The notes below the pieces were generated by a model. It searched no databases and was not told the origin of the DNA. It saw only the letters and a list, made by a program, of their open reading frames with translations. Below are positions 17,000 to 25,801 of a stretch of DNA of 61,419 nucleotides, piece by piece; within the stretch, counting starts at the first letter, position 1; each line of letters begins with the position of its first letter. The position numbers and the translations under genes were made by a program. The stretch comes from Lentimicrobiaceae bacterium (GTDB taxonomy: Bacteria; Bacteroidota; Bacteroidia; Bacteroidales; F082). The stretch is from the NCBI GenBank assembly GCA_031262365.1, contig JAISHW010000073.1:1-61419 (forward strand), written 5' to 3'.

Positions 17000-17020
17000 G
17001 CTGTATGGTAATTGTTTCTG

Positions 17021-17028
17021 CAAATATA
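17021..17028 (-). promoter_or_regulatory. -7 promoter box of divIC-like gene
   Basis: TATATTTG on the minus strand, exact match, 21 nt before the ATG at 16999. It forms a divergent pair with the valS box. Confidence 0.55.
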
Positions 17029-17122
17029 CACTGAGTTTTTCGAAATAATAACATCTAATAAAAAAAAGACTTTCTTACACCTTTTGACTTGTTTCCACAA
17101 CTGCAAAACGATAGAAAATCTG

Positions 17123-17130
17123 TACTTTTG
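17123..17130 (+). promoter_or_regulatory. -7 promoter box of valS
   Basis: TACTTTTG, exact match, 33 nt before the ATG at 17164. Its position rules out the longer in-frame start at 17089. Confidence 0.6.
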
Positions 17131-17163
17131 TCCCTCAATTCACAAAACTACTTTCGACATATT

Positions 17164-19791
17164 ATGGAAATTAGCAGCAAATATAATCCTGCCACTATCG
17201 AAGAAAAATGGTACCAACACTGGTTAAACAAAAATTATTTTCATTCGGAACCCGACGAACGTGAGCCTTATACCATTGTTATTCCGCCACCGAACGTAAC
17301 GGGTGTTTTGCACATGGGACACATGCTCAACAATACCATTCAGGATATTTTGATACGTCGCGCACGTATGCAAGGAAAAAATGCTTGTTGGGTACCGGGA
17401 ACAGACCATGCATCGATTGCTACCGAAGCAAAAGTTGTTGCTAAACTAGCTTCCGAAGGAATTCAAAAAAACGATTTAACACGCGAAGATTTCCTCAAAC
17501 ATGCTTGGGATTGGACACATAAACATGGTGGAATCATTCTCGAACAACTCAAAAAATTAGGTGCATCGTGCGATTGGCAGCGCACTTGTTTCACAATGGA
17601 CGAAGCACGATCGAAAAGCGTAATCAAAGTTTTTTGCGATTTATACGAAAAAGAAAAAATTTATCGCGGCATTCGTATGGTCAACTGGGATCCGAAAGCC
17701 CTTACTGCTGTTTCCGACGAAGAAGTAATTCATAAAGAAGTAAACGGAAAATTATATTATATAAAATACAAATTAGCTGAAGAAAATGGGTTTGCCGTAA
17801 TTGCCACCACGCGCCCCGAAACAATTTTTGGCGATGTAGCCGTTTGCATCAACCCGAACGATCCTAAAACGGCAACTTTTAAAGGTAAAAAAGTGATTGT
17901 TCCGTTTACAAACCGCATTGTTCCCATTATTGAAGACGATTATGTCGACGTAGAATTTGGCACCGGATTTCTGAAAGTTACACCGGCACACGATATCAAT
18001 GACTATATGTTAGGCGAAAAATACAAGCTCGAAGTGCTTGACATTTTCAACGACAATGGCACTTTAAACGCACACGGACTACAATATGAAGGAATGGATC
18101 GTTTTGTTGTTCGCGAACAAATAGAAAAAGATTTAGCTACAGCCGGATTACTCGAAAAAGTAGAACCATACACAAATAAAGTCGGATTTTCGGAACGTAC
18201 CGACGTGCCTATCGAACCAAAACTTTCGATGCAATGGTTCCTAAAAATGAAAGATCTGGCGCAACCGGCAATTGATGCCGTGATGAACGATATCATCAAA
18301 TTTCATCCGAATAAATTCAAAAATACCTACCGCCACTGGATGGAAAACATCAAAGATTGGAACATTTCGCGCCAACTTTGGTGGGGACATCAAATTCCGG
18401 CTTATTACCTTCCGAAAGGCGGATTTGTTGTTGCCGAAACAAAAGAAGAAGCCTTCGAAAAAGCAATCAAAACGGTTGATTACCCCATCACGATGGACGA
18501 TTTGCATCAAGACGAAGATTGTTTAGACACTTGGTTTTCGTCGTGGCTGTGGCCAATTTCGGTTTTCGATGGCATTAACAATCCTGACAACAAAGACATT
18601 AATTATTACTATCCGACAAACGACCTTATCACAGCACCGGAAATTATTTTCTTTTGGGTTGCTCGCATGATTATGGCCGGATACGAATATCGTAACGAAC
18701 ATTGCTTTCAGAACGTGTATTTTACGGGAATCGTTCGCGACAAATTCGGTCGCAAAATGTCGAAATCGCTTGGAAATTCACCCGATCCGATTGCTTTGAT
18801 AAAACAATACGGTGCTGATGGCGTTCGCATGGGGATGCTTCTAACATCGCCTGCCGGAAACGATTTGCCTTTCGACGAAGCACTTTGCGAACAAGGACGC
18901 AATTTTAGCAATAAAATTTGGAACGCTTTACGTTTAGTAAAAATCTGGAATGTAGATCGTTCTGTAACACAACAAGAAACATCGAAAAAAGCAATCGAAT
19001 GGTTCGAAGCACGATTCGATCAGGCATTAATAACAATGAACGATCATTTCGAAAAATACCGCCTTTCCGACGCTTTGATGACCGTTTACAAACTCGTTTG
19101 GGACGATTTCTGCTCGTGGTATCTCGAAATGATCAAAGCACCAATGGGGCAAGCAATTGACGGAACAACTTACGATGCCACGATCCGGTTTTTCGAAAAT
19201 CTGATGAAAATTCTCCATCCGTTCATGCCGTTCATTACTGAGGAAATTTGGCATTTAATTGCCGAACGCGACCAAAACGACGACATCATCATCGCTTCGA
19301 TTCCCGAACCGAAAAACAGCGATGAAACCGTATTGTCGAAATTCGATTTTACAAAAGAAGTAATCAACGGTATCCGAAAAGTACGCGCCGACAAAAACAT
19401 TCCGTTTCGCGATAGCATTGAGCTATTTGTTCTCGACAAATCGAACAGTATAGATGATGCTTTCGATGGCGTTATTGCAAAACTTTGCAATGTTTCGAAC
19501 ATTCAATACGTTGAAAAAACTCCCGAAAATACCTTCGGATTTATCATCGGAGCGACGGAATATTTTGTCCCTATTACCGAAAATGTGGATATTGAAGCCG
19601 AAATAGAAAAACTCAAAGAGGAACTAAAATACACGCAGGGATTTTTAATTTCGGTTGATAAAAAACTCTCGAATGAACGTTTTGTCAATAGTGCACCTGC
19701 CGACGTGGTCGACAAAGAACGCAAGAAAAAAGCCGATGCCGAAGCCCGTATTACAGTGATTGAACAACAAATTAAATCGCTTAAAAATTGA
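17164..19791 (+). CDS. valS: Valyl-tRNA synthetase
   Basis: 875 residues, starting [20 protein letters not shown]. Class I signatures are present: [16 protein letters not shown] (HMGH) near residues 43-58 and [14 protein letters not shown] (KMSKS) near 530. The editing domain lies between ([27 protein letters not shown]). The C-terminal ~70 residues form the charged tRNA-binding coiled coil ([20 protein letters not shown] to EQQIKSL). It charges tRNA-Val in the cytoplasm. Confidence 0.98.
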   Translation: MEISSKYNPATIEEKWYQHWLNKNYFHSEPDEREPYTIVIPPPNVTGVLHMGHMLNNTIQDILIRRARMQGKNACWVPGTDHASIATEAKVVAKLASEGIQKNDLTREDFLKHAWDWTHKHGGIILEQLKKLGASCDWQRTCFTMDEARSKSVIKVFCDLYEKEKIYRGIRMVNWDPKALTAVSDEEVIHKEVNGKLYYIKYKLAEENGFAVIATTRPETIFGDVAVCINPNDPKTATFKGKKVIVPFTNRIVPIIEDDYVDVEFGTGFLKVTPAHDINDYMLGEKYKLEVLDIFNDNGTLNAHGLQYEGMDRFVVREQIEKDLATAGLLEKVEPYTNKVGFSERTDVPIEPKLSMQWFLKMKDLAQPAIDAVMNDIIKFHPNKFKNTYRHWMENIKDWNISRQLWWGHQIPAYYLPKGGFVVAETKEEAFEKAIKTVDYPITMDDLHQDEDCLDTWFSSWLWPISVFDGINNPDNKDINYYYPTNDLITAPEIIFFWVARMIMAGYEYRNEHCFQNVYFTGIVRDKFGRKMSKSLGNSPDPIALIKQYGADGVRMGMLLTSPAGNDLPFDEALCEQGRNFSNKIWNALRLVKIWNVDRSVTQQETSKKAIEWFEARFDQALITMNDHFEKYRLSDALMTVYKLVWDDFCSWYLEMIKAPMGQAIDGTTYDATIRFFENLMKILHPFMPFITEEIWHLIAERDQNDDIIIASIPEPKNSDETVLSKFDFTKEVINGIRKVRADKNIPFRDSIELFVLDKSNSIDDAFDGVIAKLCNVSNIQYVEKTPENTFGFIIGATEYFVPITENVDIEAEIEKLKEELKYTQGFLISVDKKLSNERFVNSAPADVVDKERKKKADAEARITVIEQQIKSLKN

Positions 19792-19904
19792 GATGTGGCG
19801 TGCAACATTTCGACCTAGCCTTCGTCTCGAATAAAAAATGACACTTTTTAGCATGTCGGAAATATTTTTCTTTTTATCTTAGCCGTATCATAAAAACGAC
19901 GAAG

Positions 19905-20174
19905 ATGAGAGTTTATCACTCGCGAAAACGTAAAAAAAAACGCAAATACAAAGCCGTTACATTTAAACTTTCCGAAGGGCAGTTCCGATCGTTGCAAAAT
20001 TATTGTAAAGCCCGTCGAATAACGCCAATCAAGCTCATCAAAAAAAATATTGAACGTTTTCTGACGGCTTACGAATACGACGTTCCAAAAGAATTGTATG
20101 TAACTGAAAACCAACTTGATTTATTTGAAGAGTTCGACAAAACTAATGCTTGTCAAACGGAATTCGATTCATGA
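19905..20174 (+). CDS. Small basic protein, function unknown
   Basis: 89 residues. The first half is very basic (SRKRKKKRKYKAVTFKLSEG) followed by a helical part (QFRSLQNYCKARRITPIKLIKKNI), which would suit nucleic-acid binding; the rest is acidic. It overlaps the 3' end of recR on the other strand by 32 nt. A weak box (TATCTTAG, one mismatch) lies before the ATG. I think it is a real lineage gene, but this rests on its composition and spacing. Confidence 0.6.
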   Translation: MRVYHSRKRKKKRKYKAVTFKLSEGQFRSLQNYCKARRITPIKLIKKNIERFLTAYEYDVPKELYVTENQLDLFEEFDKTNACQTEFDS

Positions 20175-20754
20175 TCGAACGTCCTAGTGTGATTTCATCG
20201 GCATATTCGAGTGTGTCGCCAACAGCAATTCCTTTCGAAATTGTCGAAATCTTTCCTCCAAAATGGCGCAATTGCCTGAAAATATAAAAGTTTGTTGTGT
20301 CTCCCTCAATGGTAGCAGGCAAAGCCAAAATAATTTCGTTGAAATGTTCTTTTTTAATGCGTTCGACCAAGGTATGAATGTATAAGTCATTCGGACTCAC
20401 ACCTTCAATTGGGTCGATAACACCTCCCAAAACATGATACAAACCGTTGAACGATGATGTGCGTTCTATTGCTAACACATCGCGCATGTCGGCAACAACA
20501 CAAAGCATGTTTTCGTCGCGACGCGGATTCGAACAAATAGAACAACGTTTCGAATCGCTGATGTTGTGGCAACGCTCACAAAGCAAAATCTGGTTTCGCA
20601 TCTGCAACAAAGCATTTGTCAGTGATTCTGTTTGTGCCCGCTCTTCTCCCAACAAGTGCAAAGCCAAGCGTAAAGCCGTTTTACGCCCGATCCCCGGTAA
20701 ACGAGCCAATTCGTTAACCGCATTTTCTAAGAAAACAGATGAATATTCTGCCAC
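20143..20754 (-). CDS. recR: Recombination protein RecR
   Basis: 203 residues starting at GTG. It has the helix-hairpin-helix LARLPGIGRKTALRLALHLL near residues 16-35, the zinc finger CERCHNISDSKRCSICSNP near 55-73 and the Toprim domain (LCVVADMRDVLAIERT and later GDTTNFYIFRQL). It works with RecF/RecO in loading RecA at gaps. A TATTTTTG box at 20779-20772 leaves a leader of only ~10 nt. Confidence 0.96.
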   Translation of the reverse strand: MAEYSSVFLENAVNELARLPGIGRKTALRLALHLLGEERAQTESLTNALLQMRNQILLCERCHNISDSKRCSICSNPRRDENMLCVVADMRDVLAIERTSSFNGLYHVLGGVIDPIEGVSPNDLYIHTLVERIKKEHFNEIILALPATIEGDTTNFYIFRQLRHFGGKISTISKGIAVGDTLEYADEITLGRSIMNRIPFDKH

Positions 20755-20871
20755 AAATAAAGCTATTTCGGCAAAAATACAGCAATTTCAGTAAGACTGG
20801 TATAATTGATATGACTTTTGGTGTTTATTATTTGGGGATAAGTATATACCGCATTTTGACCAAGAAAAACG

Positions 20872-20879
20872 TAATTTTG
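20872..20879 (+). promoter_or_regulatory. -7 promoter box before the MORN-type gene
   Basis: TAATTTTG, exact match, 21 nt before the ATG at 20901. Confidence 0.55.
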
Positions 20880-20900
20880 TAAGAAATAAAATGGATTCCA

Positions 20901-21581
20901 ATGAAACAATTCTTACTTTTTATTGCTTGCTACGCGACTCTTTTTACGATGACAAACTGTGTTTTTGCACAGACTAAAAATCAAATTGATGCAAACGGAC
21001 TTCGACAAGGGGATTGGCAAGCGCATTATGCCAACGGACAATTACGTTACGAAGGGCAATTTACTGATGGCAAAGAGGTCGGCGTTTTCAGACATTACTA
21101 CGAAAACGGGAATTTAAAAGTCGAAAGTGATTTTGTGGAACCGGGAGTAAAATCGGAAAGCAAAGTGTATGCAGATTCGGGCAAATTAATTGCGGAAGGT
21201 GCTTATGTTAATCAACAAAAAGATGGCGAATGGCGTTTTTATGACGAAGAATCGGGCGTTTTAATTCTCACAGAAGTGTATTACGACGGATGGCGACACG
21301 GTTTGTCAAAATCTTATTTCCCGAACGGAAACGTACAAGAAATAACCACATTCGACATGGACAATAAAGAAGGTTTGTGGCAAAGTTTCAATGAAGACGG
21401 ATCGCCTCAATCATCGAGCTTTTATTCAGGAAATCAGTTTCATGGCGAAGGCAAATTTTATTATCCAAACGGCGTGCTTCGCGAAGAAGGAAATTTCGAA
21501 AACGGTCGAAAAGTTGGCATTTGGCGTACTTACGACGACGAAGGTTATTTGATTTCAGAAGATTTGTACGATGAAGAATAA
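20901..21581 (+). CDS. MORN-repeat / YwqK-type secreted protein
   Basis: 226 residues with a signal peptide (MKQFLLFIACYATLFTMTNCVFA; a lipobox-like TNC is less convincing than cleavage after VFA). The rest is a series of ~22-residue MORN-like units: LRQGDWQAHYANGQLRYEG, KEVGVFRHYYENGNLKVES, KDGEWRFYDEES, RHGLSKSYFPNGNVQE, EGLWQSFNEDGS, HGEGKFYYPNGVLREEG, VGIWRTYDDEG. This pattern is called 'YwqK-family antitoxin' in databases, though no toxin partner is visible here. The final codons lie in a 24-bp direct repeat that bounds the rhuM segment. Confidence 0.85.
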   Translation: MKQFLLFIACYATLFTMTNCVFAQTKNQIDANGLRQGDWQAHYANGQLRYEGQFTDGKEVGVFRHYYENGNLKVESDFVEPGVKSESKVYADSGKLIAEGAYVNQQKDGEWRFYDEESGVLILTEVYYDGWRHGLSKSYFPNGNVQEITTFDMDNKEGLWQSFNEDGSPQSSSFYSGNQFHGEGKFYYPNGVLREEGNFENGRKVGIWRTYDDEGYLISEDLYDEE

Positions 21582-21584
21582 TTC
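21561..21584. repeat. 24-bp direct repeat, left copy (rhuM segment boundary)
   Basis: Begins GATTTGTACG and ends AATAATTC; it includes the last six codons and stop of the MORN gene. An identical copy is at 22903-22926. The right side of this copy is followed by a CGCCG-TT-CGGCG hairpin (21585-21596). Confidence 0.9.
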
Positions 21585-21782
21585 CGCCGTTCGGCGTAGA
21601 CTTTGCCTACACCGCAGTTAAAAGTAAATTTCTAATTTACAATGTAAAAATGAGTAATTTAGTAGCATATAAGGAACGAATATACAAGTCAAAGATTTGA
21701 TTCTAGCGATGACGAAATGGAGAGTCTTATCCAAATGGAGTGTGAGTATCAATAGTTTCATAAAAACATAAAAAACAAATAG

Positions 21783-22796
21783 ATGAAACATAAAAATACA
21801 CAGAACGGAATTATTCTTTATCAAGATGAAAACGGCATTACAAATGTTTCTGTTCGTTTTTCCGATGATGATTTATGGCTGACACAAAATCAAATTGCAG
21901 AAATATACGACACCACACAGCAGAATGTAAGTCAGCATATTGACGGGATTTTGAAAGACGGTGAGTTGTCTGATTTGGCAACTCACAAGAAATTCTTGTT
22001 AGTTCGAACCGAGGGAACACGGCAGGTTGAAAGAAATATCGACCACTACAACTTGGATATGATAATTGCTATCGGCTATCGAGTTCAATCACAAATTGCC
22101 ACTCGATTTCGGCGATGGGCGACAGCGCGCTTACACGAATATATTCAAAAGGGCTTTGCTTTGGACGATGAGCGATTAAAACAAGGCGGTTCGCGATATT
22201 TTCGAGAACTTTTGCAACGCATTCGCGAGATTCGTTCATCGGAAAGAAATTTTTATCAACAAGTAACTGATATTTATGCCACTTCTATAGATTATGACCC
22301 GCGTTCGGATATGACAAAACAGTTTTTTGCAACTGTTCAAAACAAACTTCATTTTGCAGTTCATTCCCACACTGCGGCAGAATTAATTTACGATAGAGTA
22401 AATAATAACAAACCATTAGTCGGTATGACAAATTTTAAAGGCGATTATATTACAAAAGACGATGTGAAAATTGCGAAAAACTATTTATCGGAAGAGGAAT
22501 TAACTCGTTTGAATTTACTTGTGTCGGGGTTTTTAGAATTTGCTGAATTTCAAGCACTTGGTCAAAATCCGATGACGATGGCAGATTGGATTACTTCATT
22601 AGACAATCAAATTCTTTCTTTGCGGCGTGAGATTTTACAAGGCGCAGGAACCATATCTCACAAACAGGCAATAGAAAAAGCCGAGCAAGAATTTGAAATC
22701 TACCGCCGCCGTGAAATGCAACAATTGGAAAGTGATTTTGACAAAGCGGTAAAACAATTAACGCAGAAAAGACAGAACAATGAGCAAAAAAAATAA
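21783..22796 (+). CDS. RhuM-family protein
   Basis: 337 residues. It has the RhuM/virulence family layout: IILYQDENGITNVSVRFSDD at the start, a winged-helix-like DLWLTQNQIAEIYDTTQQNVSQHI near residues 30-53, YNLDMIIAIGYRVQSQIATRFRRWA, then the long helical C-terminal region with FLEFAEFQALGQNPMTMADW. RhuM genes travel with islands and type I restriction loci; the function is unproven. Here it stands alone inside a 1.3-kb segment bounded by 24-bp direct repeats, with a truncated follower gene. No DNA-mobilising gene is present. Confidence 0.88.
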   Translation: MKHKNTQNGIILYQDENGITNVSVRFSDDDLWLTQNQIAEIYDTTQQNVSQHIDGILKDGELSDLATHKKFLLVRTEGTRQVERNIDHYNLDMIIAIGYRVQSQIATRFRRWATARLHEYIQKGFALDDERLKQGGSRYFRELLQRIREIRSSERNFYQQVTDIYATSIDYDPRSDMTKQFFATVQNKLHFAVHSHTAAELIYDRVNNNKPLVGMTNFKGDYITKDDVKIAKNYLSEEELTRLNLLVSGFLEFAEFQALGQNPMTMADWITSLDNQILSLRREILQGAGTISHKQAIEKAEQEFEIYRRREMQQLESDFDKAVKQLTQKRQNNEQKK

Positions 22797-22845
22797 CACA
22801 AAACTTGCACAAGTTTTCCTCTTTGACCTTGACGGTAAACGGTAG
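22780..22845 (+). pseudogene. 21-codon remnant of a gene coupled to rhuM
   Basis: An ATG at 22780 overlaps the rhuM end by 17 nt and opens a frame MSKKNNTKLAQVFLFDLDGKR that stops at once. Overlap of this kind usually means an operon partner, so it may be the front of a lost downstream gene. It is too short to identify and could be chance. Confidence 0.3.
22800..22817 (+). terminator. Hairpin after rhuM
   Basis: AAAACTTG-CA-CAAGTTTT, an 8-bp perfect stem with a T-run on its 3' arm, just after the rhuM stop. Confidence 0.45.
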
Positions 22846-22902
22846 GAAAAATATGATTTTCTGCAAAATAATTCGTTGCAAAGTATTGATTGAAACGAAC
22901 TT

Positions 22903-22926
22903 GATTTGTACGATGAAGAATAATTC
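22903..22926. repeat. 24-bp direct repeat, right copy
   Basis: Exact copy of 21561-21584. The inserted unit is therefore about 1.34 kb. Between the rhuM terminator and this repeat nothing else is recognisable. Confidence 0.9.
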
Positions 22927-23041
22927 TTTTGAAACAGGAGTTCTTTTTAATAAAAAAAATAGATCATTTGCAACGATATTTTAATGATCTTGAATCAAAG
23001 TATTTATTACAACTTTGTATAGTCAAAAAACCGACGCATTT

Positions 23042-24196
23042 ATGTTAGCTGCGATATTACAACAAACACTGATAATCACCACTTTCGTTATGGGAATGAT
23101 GATGATTATCGAATATATTAATGTACAAACACAAGGAATTTGGTCGAATCGTTTTCAAAAATTGCCTTGGCTCCAGATTGTAATTGGAGCATTGCTAGGA
23201 ATTGTTCCGGGTTGTTTGGGCACATTTACCATCGTGTCGCTTTACGTGCGTCGCGTGGTCATGTTTCCTGCATTGATTGCTACGCTCATCGCTACTTCGG
23301 GCGACGAAGCCTATTTGATGTTTTCGTTGTTTCCAAAAACAGCACTCTGGCTCACACTTATACTTTTCGTGTTGGCAATTGTGGTGGGTTTCATGGTGCA
23401 ACTTACCGTTAAAAATAAATTTATCGGATTGAAAAAAGAAATCAATCTTCCGATACACGATCATTCAAGCGATTGCACGTATTATCATCCCAAACTGATT
23501 GTTTCAAATTTGAAAAACATGAGCTTTACGAGAGCATTGTTACTTGCGGGTGTAATTGCCATATTGGTCATGTTATTTTCAGGAGTGATTGATGGCGAGC
23601 ACCATCTCAATATGTTGATGGGAAATGATATCGAATTTGTTGAAAACACCGATTGCAATCACGAACACCATGATCACAAACTTTGCACCGAAACCGACCT
23701 TTCGCATAGTCTCGAACACGATCATGAAGGCGAAGCCGACTGGATACGCATCAGCCTGATCATCATATTCAGCATCATTTTATTTATTGTTATGGTGTCG
23801 AAAGATCATTTTCTCGTGTCTCATTTGTGGCAACATATCATTAAAAAACACTTACCGAAGATTTTTCTTTGGACATTTGGAGTCATACTGGCAATTACCA
23901 TTTTGAATCACTACGTGAATGTAAACGATTGGATTTCTTCGAACCTGTATTGGGTGTTGCTGATAGCCGTGCTGATCGGAATCATTCCCGAATCAGGTCC
24001 GCATTTCATTTTTGTGATTTTATTTGCACAAGGTGTATTGCCATTCAGTATTTTGTTGGCAAGCTCGATTGTTCAAGACGGACATGGTTCGTTGCCACTT
24101 TTGGTCGAAACACCAAAAGGATTCGTTGTTTCGAAAGTTATCAATATTGCAGCAGGGCTTTTAGTTGGATTTGCAGGGCTGCTGATTGGATTTTAA
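23042..24196 (+). CDS. Putative 10-TM heavy-metal exporter (ArsP_2 / 'putative manganese transporter')
   Basis: 384 residues with about ten membrane helices. The ATG at 23042 is chosen over a TTG at 23015. The N-terminal IEYINVQTQGIW, GALLGIVPGCLGTFTIVSLY and IATSGDEAYLMFSLFP, and the mirrored GIIPESGPHFIFVILFAQG plus SSIVQDGHGSLPLLVET in the second half are the paired repeats of PF11449-type proteins. The central loop is His-rich (NCNHEHHDHK, SLEHDHEGEAD), fitting metal binding. Likely exports a divalent metal or oxyanion from the cell; the ion is not determinable here. Confidence 0.87.
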   Translation: MLAAILQQTLIITTFVMGMMMIIEYINVQTQGIWSNRFQKLPWLQIVIGALLGIVPGCLGTFTIVSLYVRRVVMFPALIATLIATSGDEAYLMFSLFPKTALWLTLILFVLAIVVGFMVQLTVKNKFIGLKKEINLPIHDHSSDCTYYHPKLIVSNLKNMSFTRALLLAGVIAILVMLFSGVIDGEHHLNMLMGNDIEFVENTDCNHEHHDHKLCTETDLSHSLEHDHEGEADWIRISLIIIFSIILFIVMVSKDHFLVSHLWQHIIKKHLPKIFLWTFGVILAITILNHYVNVNDWISSNLYWVLLIAVLIGIIPESGPHFIFVILFAQGVLPFSILLASSIVQDGHGSLPLLVETPKGFVVSKVINIAAGLLVGFAGLLIGF

Positions 24197-24214
24197 AAAC
24201 TGTTTATTTTGTCT

Positions 24215-24286
24215 GTCTTGCTGAAATAAGTTTACTCTTTTGTCTATATCGCCTCTTTTTTGTGCAAACCTATTTTAGGACAAGAT
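24215..24286. repeat. 72-bp palindromic repeat, copy 1
   Basis: Starts GTCTTGCTGAAATAAG and ends TATTTTAGGACAAGA; the ends are imperfect inverted repeats. Nearly identical to 25719-25790 in the same orientation (same small deletion near the left end) and related to 51774-51846 in the opposite orientation. Supplies the last two codons and stop of the adjacent nucleotidyltransferase gene. Confidence 0.85.
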
Positions 24287-24973
24287 AATTTTTCTCATTA
24301 TTTTTATGATTCCGTCAATTTGTACCTCTTCCGCACCGTAGGGCAACACGCTGTAAATGTTTTCGCGGATGTTGCTGTCTCCTAGAAGTTCAGCCGTTCG
24401 TTCTTGCAAATAGGTGATAAGCTCGGTGTTTCGGCTCTGCCTGACAGCGTTTGGCAGCCCTGCACAATAGTTCATCACAAATACGATGTCCTCCCAGTCG
24501 TGACTGCCGCGAATATCCGAGCCACCACGCCCTGCCAACGCCTCGAGCTTCGTGGCAAGATAGTATGCGACCGACAAGATGTAAATAGCTGTTCCGTTGG
24601 GCAGTAGCTTCGTTGTTTTGTTCCTAATTCCGTCGCCGTACCACCGATTGCTGAATCCCAAAATCTCAGGCGCGACAGGCATAAAGTCTACCGCAATACC
24701 CTTGTATATTTTTCGACAAATCGGTGCATCGGTGCGGGTGTCGTTTTGAAACCCCAACGCCCGGAGCCGTTCTTCCAACCTGCTGTAATCGAGATAGGTT
24801 TTCACCTCTATATCGACCACACAATCGACATCGACAGTGGGTCGGATGTCGGAAATTTCAGGGAAGTCGGCATACAATTCAGCGACAGAGCCTCCGACAA
24901 AGATCATGATCTCTTTCAAATCACCCAGAGCTTCGGCTATCCGTTCGATCATGTTCAGATTACTCGTTGCCAT
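24275..24973 (-). CDS. Nucleotidyltransferase, AbiEii-like toxin type
   Basis: 232 residues. The N-terminal nucleotidyltransferase core is visible: IFVGGSVAELYADF near residues 24-37 (GGS) and RPTVDVDCVVDI near 44-55 (DxD), with a later GIAVDFMPV. A helical C-terminal part includes ATKLEALAGRGGSDIRGSHDWEDIVF, as in AbiEii/DUF1814 enzymes, which pair with a wHTH antitoxin in AbiE-type systems. It overlaps its partner by 14 bp. Base composition is close to 50% GC, above the window average, suggesting transfer. The gene's stop codon lies in the 72-bp repeat. Confidence 0.75.
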   Translation of the reverse strand: MATSNLNMIERIAEALGDLKEIMIFVGGSVAELYADFPEISDIRPTVDVDCVVDIEVKTYLDYSRLEERLRALGFQNDTRTDAPICRKIYKGIAVDFMPVAPEILGFSNRWYGDGIRNKTTKLLPNGTAIYILSVAYYLATKLEALAGRGGSDIRGSHDWEDIVFVMNYCAGLPNAVRQSRNTELITYLQERTAELLGDSNIRENIYSVLPYGAEEVQIDGIIKIMRKIILS

Positions 24974-25490
24974 ACCCGTTCAGCCGTTTATCCAATTCTT
25001 GAATGGCAATTTCGATTTCCCTTTTTTTGCCGATTCGAAGCGTGTCTACGATCGTCAACAGCTCGTACAAATCGGGTTGGCTTTCGACTATTGCCGGAAT
25101 TTTGTCGTACAGCGGCACAATCGTGTTACCACGCTTGGTGCCTTTGTAATAAGCCCACACGTAATGGTCATCACTCTCGGCGATGTGGTCTTTTACGGGC
25201 GGTGCGGAGTGGGCGGTGGCGATGCCGCGAGCTGAATGACCGGGTTGTGGCGGGAAGACATATTTGAGCCCGTAAATCAAAAAATCACGCAGAGCCAGCT
25301 TGTTGACCCTCGTTTTGTCTGACCCGACTAATCCGGCAATCTTGTTGCGTTCCATGGTGTATGAAACCTCCGATTCGCTGAGCTGCAAGGCTCGGGCAAT
25401 GTCGGCAAATACCCATTCCTGTCCTTCCATCGTAATTATTTTCAGCAGGACGACCACATCCTGTGGGCGCATTCCATTGTGTTTTTTCAT
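24960..25490 (-). CDS. Winged-helix regulator / antitoxin-like partner
   Basis: 176 residues. The N-terminal half has a helix-turn-helix (WVFADIARALQLSESEVSYTMERNKIAGLV, about residues 27-56) and reads like a MarR-type wing. The C-terminal half (LYDKIPAIVESQPDLYELLTIVDTLRIGKKREIEIAI) is helical. It precedes and overlaps the nucleotidyltransferase, the usual order for an antitoxin gene. A palindrome overlaps its predicted transcription start, which suits autoregulation. Alternative: an ordinary regulator of a metabolic nucleotidyltransferase. GC content is high like its partner's. Confidence 0.7.
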   Translation of the reverse strand: MKKHNGMRPQDVVVLLKIITMEGQEWVFADIARALQLSESEVSYTMERNKIAGLVGSDKTRVNKLALRDFLIYGLKYVFPPQPGHSARGIATAHSAPPVKDHIAESDDHYVWAYYKGTKRGNTIVPLYDKIPAIVESQPDLYELLTIVDTLRIGKKREIEIAIQELDKRLNGYGNE

Positions 25491-25521
25491 ACTTTCATTG
25501 GTTTAGTTCATCACAAATTCA

Positions 25522-25543
25522 CAATTCACGAATTGCAAATATA
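25522..25543 (-). promoter_or_regulatory. Promoter with palindromic operator of the wHTH/nucleotidyltransferase pair
   Basis: The -7 box TATATTTG (minus, 25543-25536) is exact and lies 45 nt before the ATG. Directly after it 25522-25535 reads CAATTC-AC-GAATTG, a perfect 6-bp half-site palindrome at the predicted transcription start, extended by ATTCAC direct repeats. Confidence 0.6.
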
Positions 25544-25604
25544 GTGTATATTTTTGGTGTCAATCAGTTGTTTGTGTGTGTTGTTTTTTTTAAAAAAAAA
25601 TTCG

Positions 25605-25678
25605 ACCGGCGAAGCCGGTGTTTATTTTACTCGACTGCCTTTTTGCTTCGCTCGTCCCTTGCTCGCTTTTTGGCAGTC
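25605..25678. other. Strongly structured GC-rich segment upstream of the cassette
   Basis: Two stems: ACCGGC-GAA-GCCGGT (25605-25619) and GACTGCC/GGCAGTC (25633-25639 with 25672-25678). The larger encloses 32 nt with repeated GCTCGC/GCTTCGCTCG words. It lies in the 311-bp gap 25491-25801, which otherwise holds the promoter above and repeat copy 2. Confidence 0.5.
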
Positions 25679-25718
25679 TCGTTTCTTTTTTAGCTCAAGG
25701 CTTCAATGAACTAAGGGT

Positions 25719-25790
25719 GTCTTGCTGAAATAAGTTTACTCTTTTGTCTATATCGTCTCTTTTTTGTGTAAACCTATTTTAGGACAAGAC
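25719..25790. repeat. 72-bp palindromic repeat, copy 2
   Basis: Starts GTCTTG and ends CAAGAC, with the same inner sequence as 24215-24286 apart from a few changes. It bounds the cassette on the right and lies 11 nt past the stop of the LutA-like gene, so it may also terminate transcription. Confidence 0.85.
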
Positions 25791-25801
25791 AAAAAGAGAA
25801 A

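Noticed and set aside
24746-25267. 173-codon frame on the plus strand across the nucleotidyltransferase/wHTH pair
   Set aside because: Shadow frame of two convincing minus-strand genes with high GC; no recognisable motif.
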